From contig NC_083582.1 in the NCBI RefSeq assembly GCF_027579695.1, positions 30,766,964 to 30,830,963 of the forward strand: a DNA stretch of 64,000 nucleotides. Direction: 5' to 3'. The notes under the pieces were generated by a model. The model was not told the origin of the DNA and did no database searches. It worked only from the letters and a program-made list of their open reading frames with translations. Positions 23,586 through 37,783 of this stretch are shown here, piece after piece (positions within the stretch are counted from its first letter, which is position 1; each line of letters begins with the position of its first letter). Source of the stretch: Neoarius graeffei. Its lineage: Eukaryota > Chordata > Actinopteri > Siluriformes > Ariidae. The translations under genes and the position numbers were made by a program.

Positions 23586-23753
23586 GAACAGGCTAAGCAG
23601 TTGATTAACCAACAGAAGGCAAGCTCACGTTCAGACTCGCGTGAGGATGAGGTTTCTCCTCCCATGAACCCAGTGGTAAAAGGCCGTAGGAGAAGAGGAG
23701 CCATCAGCGCTGAGGTCTACACCGAAGAGGATGCTGCCTCCTATGTGAGAAAG
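23586..23753 (+). CDS. prkar1a: prkar1a coding exon, inhibitor-site exon
   Basis: Encodes [10 protein letters not shown] through DAASYVRK (56 codons, phase 0 at both ends). It holds the linker and the pseudosubstrate RRRRGAIS. Acceptor tgcag at 23581-23585, donor gt at 23754. Confidence 0.95.
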
Positions 23754-23819
23754 GTCAGCAGCCCTAATGACCATTATAGGCGCCCCAGGACACTAGTAAT
23801 CTTCAAAAGTGCCCTTTAA

Positions 23820-25288
23820 CCCTCTGGGGTCTGAGGGTATCTTCTGGCACTCTAATGATTTTGGCATGCTCTGATTTTGTCACTTTCAACAAATCTAAAC
23901 AGTATTTTCAAAGTTGTATGACGACTTTTTTTTTTTTTGTATTCAGCACAAGTTCAGCTACAATAATATCTATGTAGAATGTATGTCATGATTTGTACTT
24001 AAAAAAAAACAGATAAATGAAGATGTTGTAAAAAGCAGTTTTGGAATGTGTGGAAAAAAACATGACCTTACCCATTGTGACGAACCGTTTGGTCACTTGA
24101 GGTGATTCTGTTCAGTCTTAGGAATGGATCAAGCACAAATCTTAAATCTGCTCCACTGATTTGGACAATTAATTGGCCATTAAAAAAATTATGTCCTATT
24201 GTTTTGGGATAAAGGGTTTGCAGTGGGAGGGGTATTCAATGAGAAGAGTAAAAAAAAAATTCCGTTCCATTCAATGAGAAGAGTAAAAATTTCCATTCCA
24301 TTCAATGAGAAGAGTGAAAACCCCTCCCACTGCCAACTCTTAATCCCATCAGGTCGAGTCCCAATGGGTAAGGTCATGTTTTTCACACATTCCAACATAG
24401 TTCTAAAACTGCTTTTTACAACAGCTTCATTTATCTGGTATTTGACTCGATTCAGTGCGTCTTGAAATTAACTCTTTTATTCCGTTCAGAGCCACAACCC
24501 AACTCTGTTACACAATTACTCTGTAATTTTACTCCAACTCCAAATTTTACTCTCTAAACTCAAAATCGAGCAAAATTAACTATTTTTGAGGAAAATACTT
24601 TTAACTCTGGAAAAATTGCTCAGTCATTTTTCCTGTTTTTGTACAATAGCACATGCATATCAACTGATACACTCATCAGAAATAGGAGAAACATTTACTC
24701 GAGTTGATCTTTGGCTGGATCAAGTCAAAGTATTTTTTAAAAAAAAGCCACCGCTAATCAGTGTCGCAGTTCTCAAGATTGAATTGAATTGCTGTCCTGA
24801 ATCATGAATTGATTTGCTGTCCTGAAATTGAATCGCTGTCCTGAATCATCTGAAGCACATAAAATCCACATGCCATCTTGACACAAGTTTTACCTCCAAA
24901 TAACCTGAACTATATTTGACAGATTTTATCCTGTTTACGGTGGGCGTTCCTACTGCGGAAGAGAAACCAATCGAAACCGAAAGAGTGAAGGTGATTTATC
25001 ATGTCGTTGCCATGTGAATAGTCTTTTATGAATGCGTAAGTGTGCGCTCAGCGTTCCGACTCCGGTGTGACTGAGTAAGGTGACAAGTTTTACGTTTCAT
25101 CTAATTTAGGTAATTTAAAAACTATAATATTATTTGGCAGTGGGGACATAGGAAAGTGTAAAGTATAAAGTTTGTCAATATGTTTATCATGCTTGTATGA
25201 TAAACTCGCAAAGATATTTATCTAAATACATAACCTACTCATTCTAAACCTGCTGTGCTTCGCCGGCGAAGCTCTCGACCCCAGAGGG
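23820..25288. mobile_element. TTAA-flanked DNA element in prkar1a intron
   Basis: Both ends, read inward, start CCCTCTGGGGTC, flanked by TTAA (23816-23819 and 25289-25292). Internal inverted repeats occur at about 24010-24080 and 24360-24440. A short minisatellite of ttcaatgagaagagt (about 24234-24320) and another of gctgtcctgaat (about 24790-24850) lie inside. No coding frame. It starts 62 bp after one exon and ends 52 bp before the next, filling the intron. Confidence 0.8.
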
Positions 25289-25314
25289 TTAAAACGGGTC
25301 ATCTTATTTTCTGA

Positions 25315-25437
<123 letters not shown>

Positions 25438-25499
25438 TAGGAATTTTTTTTTTTTAAATAAGAACTTTTGGACGCAGCATTTGGAATTCCAGGTTGTAA

Positions 25500-25622
<123 letters not shown>

Positions 25623-25700
25623 TAATAAAATGTATTCATTTGTTTCTGTATTTGATCCTGAATGCAAATTTTTTTTTTTTAAATATCTCACTTCCCGTAG

Positions 25701-25747
25701 GTGATGAAGGTGACAACTTCTACGTAATTGACCAGGGCGAAATGGAT
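25701..25747 (+). CDS. prkar1a: prkar1a coding exon
   Basis: Encodes GDEGDNFYVIDQGEMD of cAMP domain A. Acceptor cccgtag, donor gtaagc. The open frame is short but matches the family exactly in order. Confidence 0.95.
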
Positions 25748-25787
25748 GTAAGCATCTATTCTGGCCATGTGATCTAAATAGTTAAAT

Positions 25788-26325
25788 AATATTGGCTGGC
25801 ATTGAGTGGCATATCAAATATAGTCCATTCAGCTGGCATGATACTGAACGGGTCAAAGACGAGTAGCTGAATGGAACATATCTGATATATACCAAGGAAA
25901 AAAAGCCATTATTATTATTATAATACTACATACACACACTTCCAGTTTTTCGATGTCCGTTGGTATGTTTTTCTTTTGTAAACGTGTGAAGAATATCTAA
26001 TGAAGTTTTGGTAGCCTTTCAGGTGTTCAAAATGTCTTTCTCTTTCCCGGCAAACAAAGAAATGCTTCTGCATATGCGCAGCAGAAAACTTTTTTCTCTT
26101 GAATATTCGCATCAGCTCCGACGTGTGACGTCATGGTATCTTGACAACCATGCAATATCGTAAACCATATTCAGCACTCATTCTCCATTGGGTAGAGTGA
26201 TGTCATACATGTAGGATAAGCGATATGCTAACAAAATTGAATGCTATCGAACCAAATGAATGGAACCCGCTAGAAGGGAATAGAACATGTCTTTATTCCA
26301 TCGAAAAAGTGTCCTGTATGTATAA
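25788..26325. repeat. Dispersed repeat, copy 1 (in prkar1a intron)
   Basis: Shares ordered phrases with 58713-59587: ggctggc-ttgagtgg, a hairpin formed by attcagctgg/agctgaatgg, agccattattat, ccatgcaatatcgtaaac, gggtagagtgatgtcatac and aaaagtgtcctgtatg. Unknown family, no coding frame. Confidence 0.65.
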
Positions 26326-26527
26326 TACTACGTAATGTTTTGTGCATATGCAGATTGTGCATACTGCTAGAGGAAAATAATTAACAATAACCTGCAAAGT
26401 GGTGTTACAGTTGCCATCCTATTATAATGATTATTTTCCAATTACAGCATGTGCCAGATTGTGTCCAGTAAACTGTGATATAAGGTTAAACATGACTGGT
26501 ATGCTATGACCATTTCCTTTGGACTGA

Positions 26528-26746
<219 letters not shown>

Positions 26747-26825
26747 TAAGGCTATAACTGATGAAGTGCTTTTCGATTCTTTGCTCATTTGTCAATTTTG
26801 AATGAACACCCATGTGTGTTTGTAG

Positions 26826-26886
26826 GGAAGTACTCTGAGAAAGAGGAAGATGTATGAAGAGTTCCTTAGTAAAGTATCCATTCTCG
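26826..26886 (+). CDS. prkar1a: prkar1a coding exon
   Basis: Encodes GSTLRKRKMYEEFLSKVSIL, the hinge between the two cAMP domains. Acceptor tgtag, donor gtaagt. Confidence 0.95.
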
Positions 26887-27044
26887 GTAAGTGTTGCCTA
26901 GTTTTTTTGTTTGTTTGTTTTTGAGAGTGAGGAAACATTAGTAACAGCAGAAGGGTTTGCTTGGTTTAAAACTGCAGTTGTGTTTTTGAAATACATTTGT
27001 ACTGTTGTGCGTTTCAAATAATGGATTGTATAAAGGTTTTATAT

Positions 27045-27997
27045 TAGTGCTGTCAAGCGATTAAAATATTTAATCGCAATTAATGTCGCGACAGTCATAG
27101 TTAACTTGCGATTAATCGCAATTTAATCGCACATTTTTGTCACATAAAAGACCATTGTAATTCTCTTATCAGCATAAAAAAGTGAATGGGCTTGCTTTGT
27201 ACCAATGTTTTTTTGTTTTTTTTTTATTGCAAAGCATAACATGTCTTGACACAGCCACTGCAAAGTAAAACCTAAGCCGAGCACTGGCGCGGGGCTAGCA
27301 AGAGAACCATGAGCGAAATGATCTACTGTGAGTTAGTCTACAACTCTAATCAGAGAGATAGGTTACACAGTGACGGTAGGCTTGACATGCTTGATTATAA
27401 TATAAAGTACACTATTATATTAAGTTTAAGTTGTTCGTTGATAAATATTGCACTGAATCTGATCTTTACTGTTTCAGCTCACTTAACACATTTTGTACTT
27501 TTACACTTTCTGCCTGTTGATGCGTCGCGCTGTCCAATCAGAGGCGGCCAAATTTGCATATTACAGGAAGGATTTCTGGGATAGCATTGAGTTTACAGTT
27601 CAGAGGGATCTGGCTTCTTTAGACGCTGTCTTCTTAAAACTGAATAAATATTTAAAAAGAGCCAAATTAGCCAGTCTTTTGAACGGCTCTTTTCAAAGAA
27701 CGGATCACAAAGATGCGGATCCCATCAAAGAGCCATAAATCCCATCTCTACTAGCGCGCCCTGCCCGCGCTGGTTCTTTGGGGGAGGAGGGCAGAGGACT
27801 CTGGCTGTGCGGGGCATTACAGTCTAGCTGCTATCGGTTTTCTAAGCAAAGTCTCTGTTCCAAGTTCCTGGCGGTTTCAAAAGCTTATGAAAAACCTACA
27901 TCATGTCACAGAGCGTTAATCTCGCGATAAAAAAATTATCGCCATTAAAATTGAGTCAAGTTAACGCGTTAATAACGCGACATTTGTGACAGCACAA
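27045..27997. mobile_element. Non-autonomous hAT element with perfect 8-bp TSD
   Basis: The left end TAGTGCTGTCA and right end TGACAGCACA are inverted, and the 8-bp duplication ttttatat (27037-27044, 27998-28005) is perfect. Subterminal gcgattaa/aatcgc repeats are dense at the left. It contains what looks like the right end of a second hAT (aagagccataaatcccatct, about 27710-27752). Lies in a prkar1a intron. Confidence 0.82.
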
Positions 27998-28120
27998 TTT
28001 TATATAATCATTGTTTATTTGTTAACACCCATTTTTCACTGCGGAGTACTCTGATAGAATTTTACAATGCTTGGAGGTTCTGGTTTTACTGGTCAGAATG
28101 TAGAATTTGAATTTTTTATT

Positions 28121-28721
28121 ACCTCGCCCGCGACAGAGTAAGCGGGGCAAAGTATTGTTATCAGTGCAGTTTGTTCGTTTGTGTGTCTGTCTGTTAACAA
28201 TCTAGTGTCTAGATGGTTGTACCGATTGACTTGGGATTTTCAGGGTAGGTGGGCAATGGTCCGTAGATTACCTGATTAAATTTTGGGGGTAATTGGGTCA
28301 AGGTCACCGGAAAAGGTCAACCTTTCGGCCAAAATATTTTATAACTCATTATAACTCAAAAACAGTTGTCAATAGACAGATGTTTACTATTATAAGCATA
28401 TAGGAACTCCCCATATGACCTTTCATTTGGCACCATGAGCTTTGACCTTGAGTGACCTTGAAAGGTCAAACTCAAGGTCATGGATTTTCAGAGGACTGTA
28501 ATTTGAAAACGGTTGATGGTAGACAGATATTTACCATCATCAACTTGTAGGAAGTGCCATATGGACTTTCAGTTGCTGCCATGACCTTTGACCTTGAATG
28601 ACTTTGAAATGTCAAACTCAAGGTCATGGATTTTCATAGGACTATAACCTGGCAGCTGATGATTTGAGAAATATTACCATTATCAACATATAGGTATAGA
28701 AGAAGTGCTGCCAGGCGAGGT
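28121..28721. mobile_element. DNA element with repeated TCAAGGTCA motifs
   Basis: Bounded by acctcgcc and its complement ggcgaggt. The interior has repeated phrases (caaggtcatggattttca twice; agacagat-tttac-at twice). The 9-mer TCAAGGTCA or its complement occurs six times at 28298, 28443, 28453, 28472, 28589 and 28618. Related sequences are widespread in aquatic animal genomes as I recall. Lies in a prkar1a intron. Confidence 0.6.
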
Positions 28722-28948
28722 TTGTTTTGCCTGGCAACACTATTTTGAGCTTGTTCCTTCCTTCCCAATTTGTTTGCCGTGTGCCGTATGGTAAAACATG
28801 GTGGTGGTAGCACGCTGAGCATTACCCTTGGTCTCTTCATTGCTTATGCATAAAGCAGATAGGATTATGCTAGTTAAATATTTAAGTTATTCCACAAAAT
28901 CGAATCGTACATGAGCTGATGCGCGCCTTGTCGGCTATAAGCCATGTA

Positions 28949-29476
28949 CACTACCGTTCAAAAGTTTGGGGTCACCCAGACAATTTTGTGTTTTCCATGA
29001 AAAGTCACACTTTTATTTCCCACCATAAGTTGTAAAATGAATAGAAAATATAGTCAAGACGTTTTTCTGGCCATTTTGAGCATTTAATCGACCCCACAAA
29101 TGTGATGCTCCAGAAACTCAATCTGCTCAAAGGAAGGTCAGTTTTATAGCTTCTCTAAAGAGCTAAACTGTTTTCAGCTGTGCTAACATGATTGTACAAG
29201 GGTTTTCTAATCATCCATTAGCCTTCTGAGGCAATGAGCAAACACATTGTACCATTAGAACACTGGAGTGAGAGTTGCTGGAAATGGGCCTCTATACACC
29301 TATGGAGATATTGCACCAAAAACCAGACATTTGCAGCTAGAATAGTCATTTACCACATTAGCAATGTATAGAGTGGATTTCTGATTAGTTTAAAGTGATC
29401 TTCAGTGAAAAGAACAGTGCTTTTCTTTCAAAAATAAGGACATTTCAAAGTGACCCCAAACTTTTGAACGGTAGTG
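28949..29476. mobile_element. 528-bp TA-flanked MITE, copy 1
   Basis: Inverted termini CACTACCGTTCAAAAGTTTG are flanked by TA (28947-28948 and 29477-29478), the Tc1/mariner duplication. Internal sequence is almost identical to 54045-54572. Non-coding. Confidence 0.9.
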
Positions 29477-29619
29477 TATCTCTGAGCATTAAGAAACAGG
29501 TTTTGGTTAAAATGTGTTTTCTTTTCAAACACAGAACCTTAAATCATAAAAGGTTACGTAGTTATCATCTAAAATCCTTAATTGCAGCTTTGGCGTGTTT
29601 GTTTGGTCTTGGTTCACAG

Positions 29620-29741
29620 AGTCACTGGATAAATGGGAGCGTCTGACGGTGGCTGATGCTCTGGAGCCGGTGCAGTTTGAGGATAGCCAGAAGATTGTAG
29701 TACAGGGAGAACCAGGGGATGAGTTCTTCATCATCCTGGAG
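29620..29741 (+). CDS. prkar1a: prkar1a coding exon
   Basis: Encodes [20 protein letters not shown] through GDEFFIILE of cAMP domain B. Acceptor ttcacag, donor gtgctt. Confidence 0.95.
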
Positions 29742-29824
29742 GTGCTTGGGTGTTTCCTAAACTTGCACTGATTTCCACCATCTCTGTTTGCATGCATCTT
29801 TAAAGCTCGTGTGTGTTTTGCCAG

Positions 29825-29906
29825 GGATGTGCAGCTGTACTGCAGAGACGATCTGAGAACGAGGAGTTTGTAGAAGTGGGTCGCTTGGGACCTTCAGACT
29901 ACTTTG
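29825..29906 (+). CDS. prkar1a: prkar1a coding exon
   Basis: Encodes [15 protein letters not shown] then [12 protein letters not shown] of cAMP domain B. Acceptor tgccag, donor gtgagt. Confidence 0.95.
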
Positions 29907-30247
29907 GTGAGTACTTTTGAAATCTTCTGCAAGATAAATTACAGTACCTCTTTGGAGGTATTATGTTTCTCTGTAATTATAGCTTAGGCTCCTGATAGTA
30001 AGGCTCAGCTGTTTTAAAGGTGTTATGGGTTCTCAGAAATTACAGTTTTGCCGAAGCTACACACTAATGATTATAGTTATAAGAGTCAGACGTTTATAAA
30101 CTCTGGGAGTCTGTAATTATCTCCTACTGGCAGTTCAAGTAATATCTCTTTCAGAGATGTACTATATGCTGTGGGCAGTATTTCGTTTTTGTCTTTTTAA
30201 CATTTTTAATTTTATCCAGATTTATTGTGCTCTAGCCAAAATTATGA

Positions 30248-32820
<2,573 letters not shown>

Positions 32821-33376
32821 ACACGTACAAAACTCTATAATAACGGGGTTCCACTCATACAGTTGGCTTTTATTTCCTTTTTACTGTTCTTTTATTGCTC
32901 CCTGATACGAGCATAATTCATCTGCACTTGAACATTGCACTTGCTCTAAAAACGGCAAAACGGCATCTGTTCTTTCTCAGCGTTGACGTACCAGTGAGCC
33001 GACAATCAAAGCTTACTGAAGATGAATCCACAGCTTTTACTGGGCATCATTTTTACATTTAACTATTTAAGACAAATGAAGGGGTGAGATTATATTTTTA
33101 AAAAGTCTATTCGAGAAGCATGTTTGCTTTTTAGCTTGCTTTGCTGTAGCTGAAGTAGTTTTCTAAAAATAGTTTTGTAAGATACGAACTGAATTAGCAT
33201 TCTATAAAAACAGTTCGTGAGAACTTTCCATATTGCATTCATACACAAACTGTAAGCATGCTTTATCAATCTTTATATATATTGCCCCTACCGAAGTAAC
33301 TTTTTTTGAAGATATTCACATCACTAAGATATCCTTTATACGTAGCATCCCTTGACGTGAAGGAATTATAGACGTA

Positions 33377-34309
33377 CAGTCCTGTGCAAAAGTCTTAGGC
33401 ACATGTAAAGAAATACTGTCGACCAAAAATGGCTTAAAAATAAAGAAATGAAATGTTTCAACATGTAAAAAAAAAATACTGTAAGCAGTAAACCATAATG
33501 AATGAAACAAAGTCAATATTTGGTGTCAGATGACCCTTTGCTTTAAAAAAAAATAATTAAATCATAGGTACAGTGAGTGCAGTTTTATGCGGAAATGAGC
33601 TGTAGGTTTTACTGAGCATCTTACAGAACCAGCCACAGTTCTTCTGGACACTTTGACTGTCTCACTTGCTTCTTAATTTTGCACCAAAACCCAGCAGCCT
33701 TCATTATGTTTACTTTTTTCATCTGAAAAGTGCTCTTTTATGTAATATGCTGCTCAGATACAAATTTTTTTCTGTAATGTTTAATTTTGTGCTGAAAAAA
33801 CAAACAAATGAACGTTTCTCATCTCATTATGTCTAGCCGCTTTATCCTGTTCTACAGGGTCGCAGGCAAGCTGGAGCCTATCCCAGCTGACTACGGGCGA
33901 AAGGCGGGGTACACCCTGGACAAGTCGCCAGGTCATCACAGGGCTGACACATAGACACAGACAACCATTCACACTCACATTCACACCTACGGTCAATTTA
34001 GAGTCACCAGTTAACCTAACCTGCATGTCTTTGGATTGTGGGGGAAACCGGAGCACCCGGAGGAAACCCACGCGGACAGCATGCAAACTCCGCACAGAAA
34101 GGCCCTCGCCGGCCACAGGGCTCGAACCCGGACCTTCTTGCTGTGAGGCGACAGCGCTAACCACTACACCACCGTGCCGCCCCAAACGAACGTTTGGAAC
34201 TCTAAAATGTTTTTGTACTGACTTGATAATGTAGGAGTCATAAAATAGAAATCAGTAAGTTTGTACGAAAAAAACAAAACAGGGTGCCAAAGACTTTTGC
34301 ACAATACTG
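33377..34309. mobile_element. TA-flanked MITE (cagt-ctgtgcaaaagtctt), copy 1
   Basis: Ends CAGTCCTGTGCAAAAGTCTT and, complement of right, CAGTATTGTGCAAAAGTCTT, with TA outside (33375-33376, 34310-34311). A SINE is nested at 33818-34183. The second copy is at 60195-60782. Confidence 0.85.
33818..34183 (-). repeat. tRNA-derived SINE (GATGA-tail subfamily)
   Basis: Minus-strand copy with a short deletion of cgggga-type sequence near 34078. Target duplication aaatgaacgttt (33806-33817) versus aaacgaacgttt (34184-34195), one mismatch. Nested in the MITE. Confidence 0.9.
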
Positions 34310-34311
34310 TA

Positions 34312-34780
34312 TATACACTTAGTGTCCACTTTAGAAAGCACACCTGTACACCTGCTCATTACAGGCCAAAAGCTTCCGTGAGTGTGATCTCTGTGATTTT
34401 TATTAACCATGGCATGGTAATGAACGTGATTGAGTTACTATATTGTTCTTGGCAGCGCCAAGAACCACCAACCAACAGAACTGTCACTCACTCAATGTTT
34501 TTTGTTTTTCGCACCATTCTGTGTCAACTCTAGAGACTGTTTGTTTGTGTGTGTGTGGGGAAATTCCAGGAGGTCAGCAGTTTCTGAAACCAGTCCATCT
34601 GGCACCAACAAACAAGTCCCAGAGATCTCAACCCCCCCCCCCATTCTTGGTCTGTATCAGCATGATTTTAGGCACAAATGATTGGCTGATGAGATCACTG
34701 CATGAACGAGGTGTCCGGAAATGTAAATTTGTTCCCCACACCATTCTAGTTTCTCAGCTGTTACACTGATCTTGCGTCCA
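34312..34780. mobile_element. Fragment of a widespread vertebrate/fish MITE
   Basis: Starts tatacacttagtgtccacttt, continues with acctgtacacctgctcatta, then tttttcgcaccattctgtgt, actctagagactgtttg and ccatctggcaccaacaaac. This order is that of a familiar fish and frog repeat beginning with cactcagtggccactttatt. The right terminus is missing. Confidence 0.6.
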
Positions 34781-35832
34781 TCTTGCTAGGAATGATCTCG
34801 CTTTCATTTGCACCAAGGCTTTATTTGAATGAAAGCGGTAGTTTGACGAGGATTCAAAGCCAGTGCCAAAATGCAAGTCACAACAAGAAGTCTTACTTAA
34901 AATAATACAGTCCTAATACCAGCCAAGGAAATATTTAGTTATCATGTTAGAGATTAAGCAAAATAGCGAGACTTGACCATAACTCCAGTATTAGCAGTGC
35001 CATTTTCAGTAAGTTGTTCCATGCTGTCTTTTTTTTTTTAAATTTCATTGCATCTTGTTTTCAGGTTTACTTTAGGAGCTTTGTGCCATATTTAATTAAT
35101 GCATGCTTCACGCAACAACATTTTGTTTTTTGGTTTTGTGCAAAATATGTTTGTTATTCCATGTTTGTAATGTAGAGATGAATAGCACAATTTCAATACA
35201 TAAAACATGAACAATTATATGATGTTGAGTCCAATGAAAACCTTAAAATTGCGACAGTTTGTTTTTAAAAGAATCCGGGCACTAAACAAACACTGGAACA
35301 CTTGCACTGAACTAAATGGAGTTTTATGTTAAATTATACACTTTTTTTTTTTTTTTTTTTGTGACACCTGTTTGAAATAACCAAAATATATTTAAAAAAA
35401 AAAAAAGTAAAGGTTTTCATTTGACTCTCCCTTGTATTTACAGGATATCCGTTTTTAAAGCGCATAAGCGGAAGGTTCAGCCATAGAGAACACGCAGTGC
35501 CCTTGGTCATTATTACACTTTATTCCTTCACATTTATATATTTATTAAATAGTATTTTCTGCCCTTAGGTACAGTTTCTCACTCACAGATCATCTCTTTC
35601 TATGTATGAAAATGTATATTAATCTTGCTTTGCTTGGCTTTTGTTACTAAAATCTCTATACTCTTGCTAGCCCAAACCTTGAGCTAGTATCGTGACACTT
35701 GCAGTCATTAGAACTGCATGTACCATAAACGGTGGACCACATGTTCCTTTTCTTTTTTAAAAAATCACTTTTGCTTTGATTTCTAGTGTGTCATGATTTT
35801 TGGTATAGCTTGTCATAAATGGCAGTTTAAGC

Positions 35833-35838
35833 AATAAA
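35833..35838 (+). promoter_or_regulatory. prkar1a: Candidate poly(A) signal of prkar1a
   Basis: AATAAA in the + orientation downstream of the last prkar1a exon, followed within about 30 bp by a T-rich run. Confidence 0.4.
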
Positions 35839-36148
35839 AAGTTGCTGAGAAATCTTTGTATTCATTTTTTTTTCCCTATGTTGTCCTAATAACCAGCACA
35901 TACTCAATTCTAACTTTACATCACTCAGTGCTTAAATATTTTAGTCATCCAGTGTTTCATCTTGTGTAAGCCAAATAGATGCATCATTAAGATCGAGTCA
36001 TAATGCATTCCTGCCACAAGGGGGCAGTTTTTGGGTTTCACGTGCTGTCACATCTGCCACGTTAGTTATTCAAAACTTTAGCTGGTGGTCTACCAAAGCT
36101 CAGTTGACAAAGCGTTTGTACGGAGAATGTGCATTGCTCGCATAAAAA

Positions 36149-36380
36149 ATGTCTTACGCTTGCGTTGTTTGAATCGATCAAACCATGAAACTGAGAAGTT
36201 TCTTCAGGGTTCCCCGTGAACTAATAAAAAAGGGTGAACGAACACAGGATTTCACAAAAAGATGTCGAGAAAGGCGGCTTTTGAACCTCTCACTGAAATC
36301 GAAGGGAGCCGAGTCGAAGCACGCTCGAGTTTGTAGTGATCACTTGGTGAAGGGTTTGTATCCCTCTCAGCTCTGTCCTT
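36149..36380 (+). pseudogene. THAP-domain transposase fragment with a stop codon
   Basis: From ATG at 36149 the frame reads MSYACVV, stop, IDQTM, then SFFRVPRELIKKGERTQDF and ends HARVCSDHLVKG. The spacing of the first Cys, the FFRVP block and the CSDH motif matches the zinc-binding THAP DNA-binding domain of transposon proteins. One in-frame TGA near the second Cys, and missing downstream sequence, show it is broken. Confidence 0.6.
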
Positions 36381-36743
36381 AGTGTTTTCCAAGTACTTTT
36401 CTTGCTATGTGTCATTATTTTATGGTACTTTTTTTAGTCACAAAGCGCTAAAGTCCCCAGCTGTTTCTTTGTTTACTCCTCACAAAGTCCATATAAATTC
36501 TTCCCCAGCCGTACAGTTACAGTGCACCGTGATCACTTCTCCGTCTTGTTTAACTAAGATCCAGGTCTTTAAAGGGGTTTCTGATGATCTTTGTGAATGA
36601 TTTAGCTGAGAGATAAGAGCCAACACAAGTGAGACTCAAGCCAACTGTTTGTTTACACTTCAACGTGCAGCGCTTTGTTGTAAAGACGTGAACATACGGT
36701 AAAGCTTTTTAAAAATACTTACACGGGCAAAAACAATACAGGA

Positions 36744-36949
36744 TTAATTCGGCAACGACTTGATACCGAGGTCCTTTACCCAGCCACATACAAAAAAAAA
36801 GTTGTAAGCCTCCATACTCTTCCACGCTTTCACTTGTTTTGCGGTGTAGAAGGATGTCTGCAACACCAGATAGTTCGAGATGTTGGGGAACTCGACTGAA
36901 AGGTAGTTTTCGAGATCGTATGACAAATCCTTCTTTCCCAGACTGTAGG
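36744..36949 (-). pseudogene. Transposon protein fragment
   Basis: The minus strand reads SLGKKDLSYDLENYL, EFPNISNYLVLQTSFYTAK and SMEAYNFFFVCGWVKDLG, a block resembling that at 9130-9300. Probably the same decayed large element as the THAP fragment, but on the opposite strand. A SINE (36950-37326) separates it from a further minus-strand frame at 37327-37530 (FPDLTNMKLVVQTTRDN). Confidence 0.4.
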
Positions 36950-37326
36950 GGGGCGGCACGGTGGTGCAGTGGTTAGCGCTGTCGCCTCACAGCAAGAAGG
37001 TCCGGGTTCGAGCCCTGTGGCCGGCGAGGGCCTTTCTGTGTGGAGTTTGCATGTTCTCCCCGTGTCCGCGTGGGTTTCCTCCGGGTGCTCCGCTTTCCCC
37101 CACAGTCCAAAGACATGCAGGTTAGGTTAACTGGTGACTCTAAATTGACCGTAGGTGTGAATGTGAGTGTGAATGGTTGTCTGTGTCTATGTGTCAGCCC
37201 TGTGATGACCTGGCGACTTGTCCAGGGTGTACCCCGCCTTTCGCCCGTAGTCAGCTGGGATAGGCTCCAGCTTGCCTGCGACTCTGTAGAACAGGATAAA
37301 GTGGCTAGAGATAATGAGATGAGATA
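36950..37326 (+). repeat. tRNA-derived SINE (GATGA-tail subfamily)
   Basis: Full-length plus-strand copy from gggcggcacggtggtg to the gagatgagat tail. No clear target duplication, so the flanks may have been altered. Confidence 0.88.
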
Positions 37327-37783
37327 TCTAAAGTGAGCAGTGGCTTCTAGATTACGAGCATACTCTAAGTTATCTCTAGTTGTTTGCACTACTAGCTTCA
37401 TGTTTGTTAAATCAGGAAAAATGGTGAAGTGTTTGGTATCCATGATTGACACTAGTTTAGAGTGCTGAAATGGACTGAGTTTTGAAATGGAAGGTAAACT
37501 TGCATAAAACTGCCCCCCCCGAAACTGCACTGACTTGCACTGAACTGTTTTGATTGTGTGGAATAAAGGAAAGCTTGCTAATATGCAGAAATACCATGTA
37601 AGTATTGCAAAAGCACATAAGGACAGGAAAACCTTGACTAACTAGTTTTTTTCTGTATCTTACAATGAAGCAGTGTAGTTTTTCTTAAAAAGGAAATACA
37701 GACCAGACTTTTTTTTTTTTTTTTTTTTTTGACACAGGACTTCATTGAAAGCAGTGATTTAGAACTGATTCAACTATCCATCC

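Larger units (their letters stand above)
32821..35860 (+). other. prkar1a: Presumed prkar1a 3' untranslated region
   Basis: After the stop codon no further frame is open. A consensus poly(A) signal, aataaa, lies at 35833-35838, followed by a T-rich stretch. If it is used, the 3'UTR is about 3 kb and contains a TA-flanked MITE, a nested SINE and a second MITE. Earlier poly(A) sites cannot be excluded. Confidence 0.5.
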
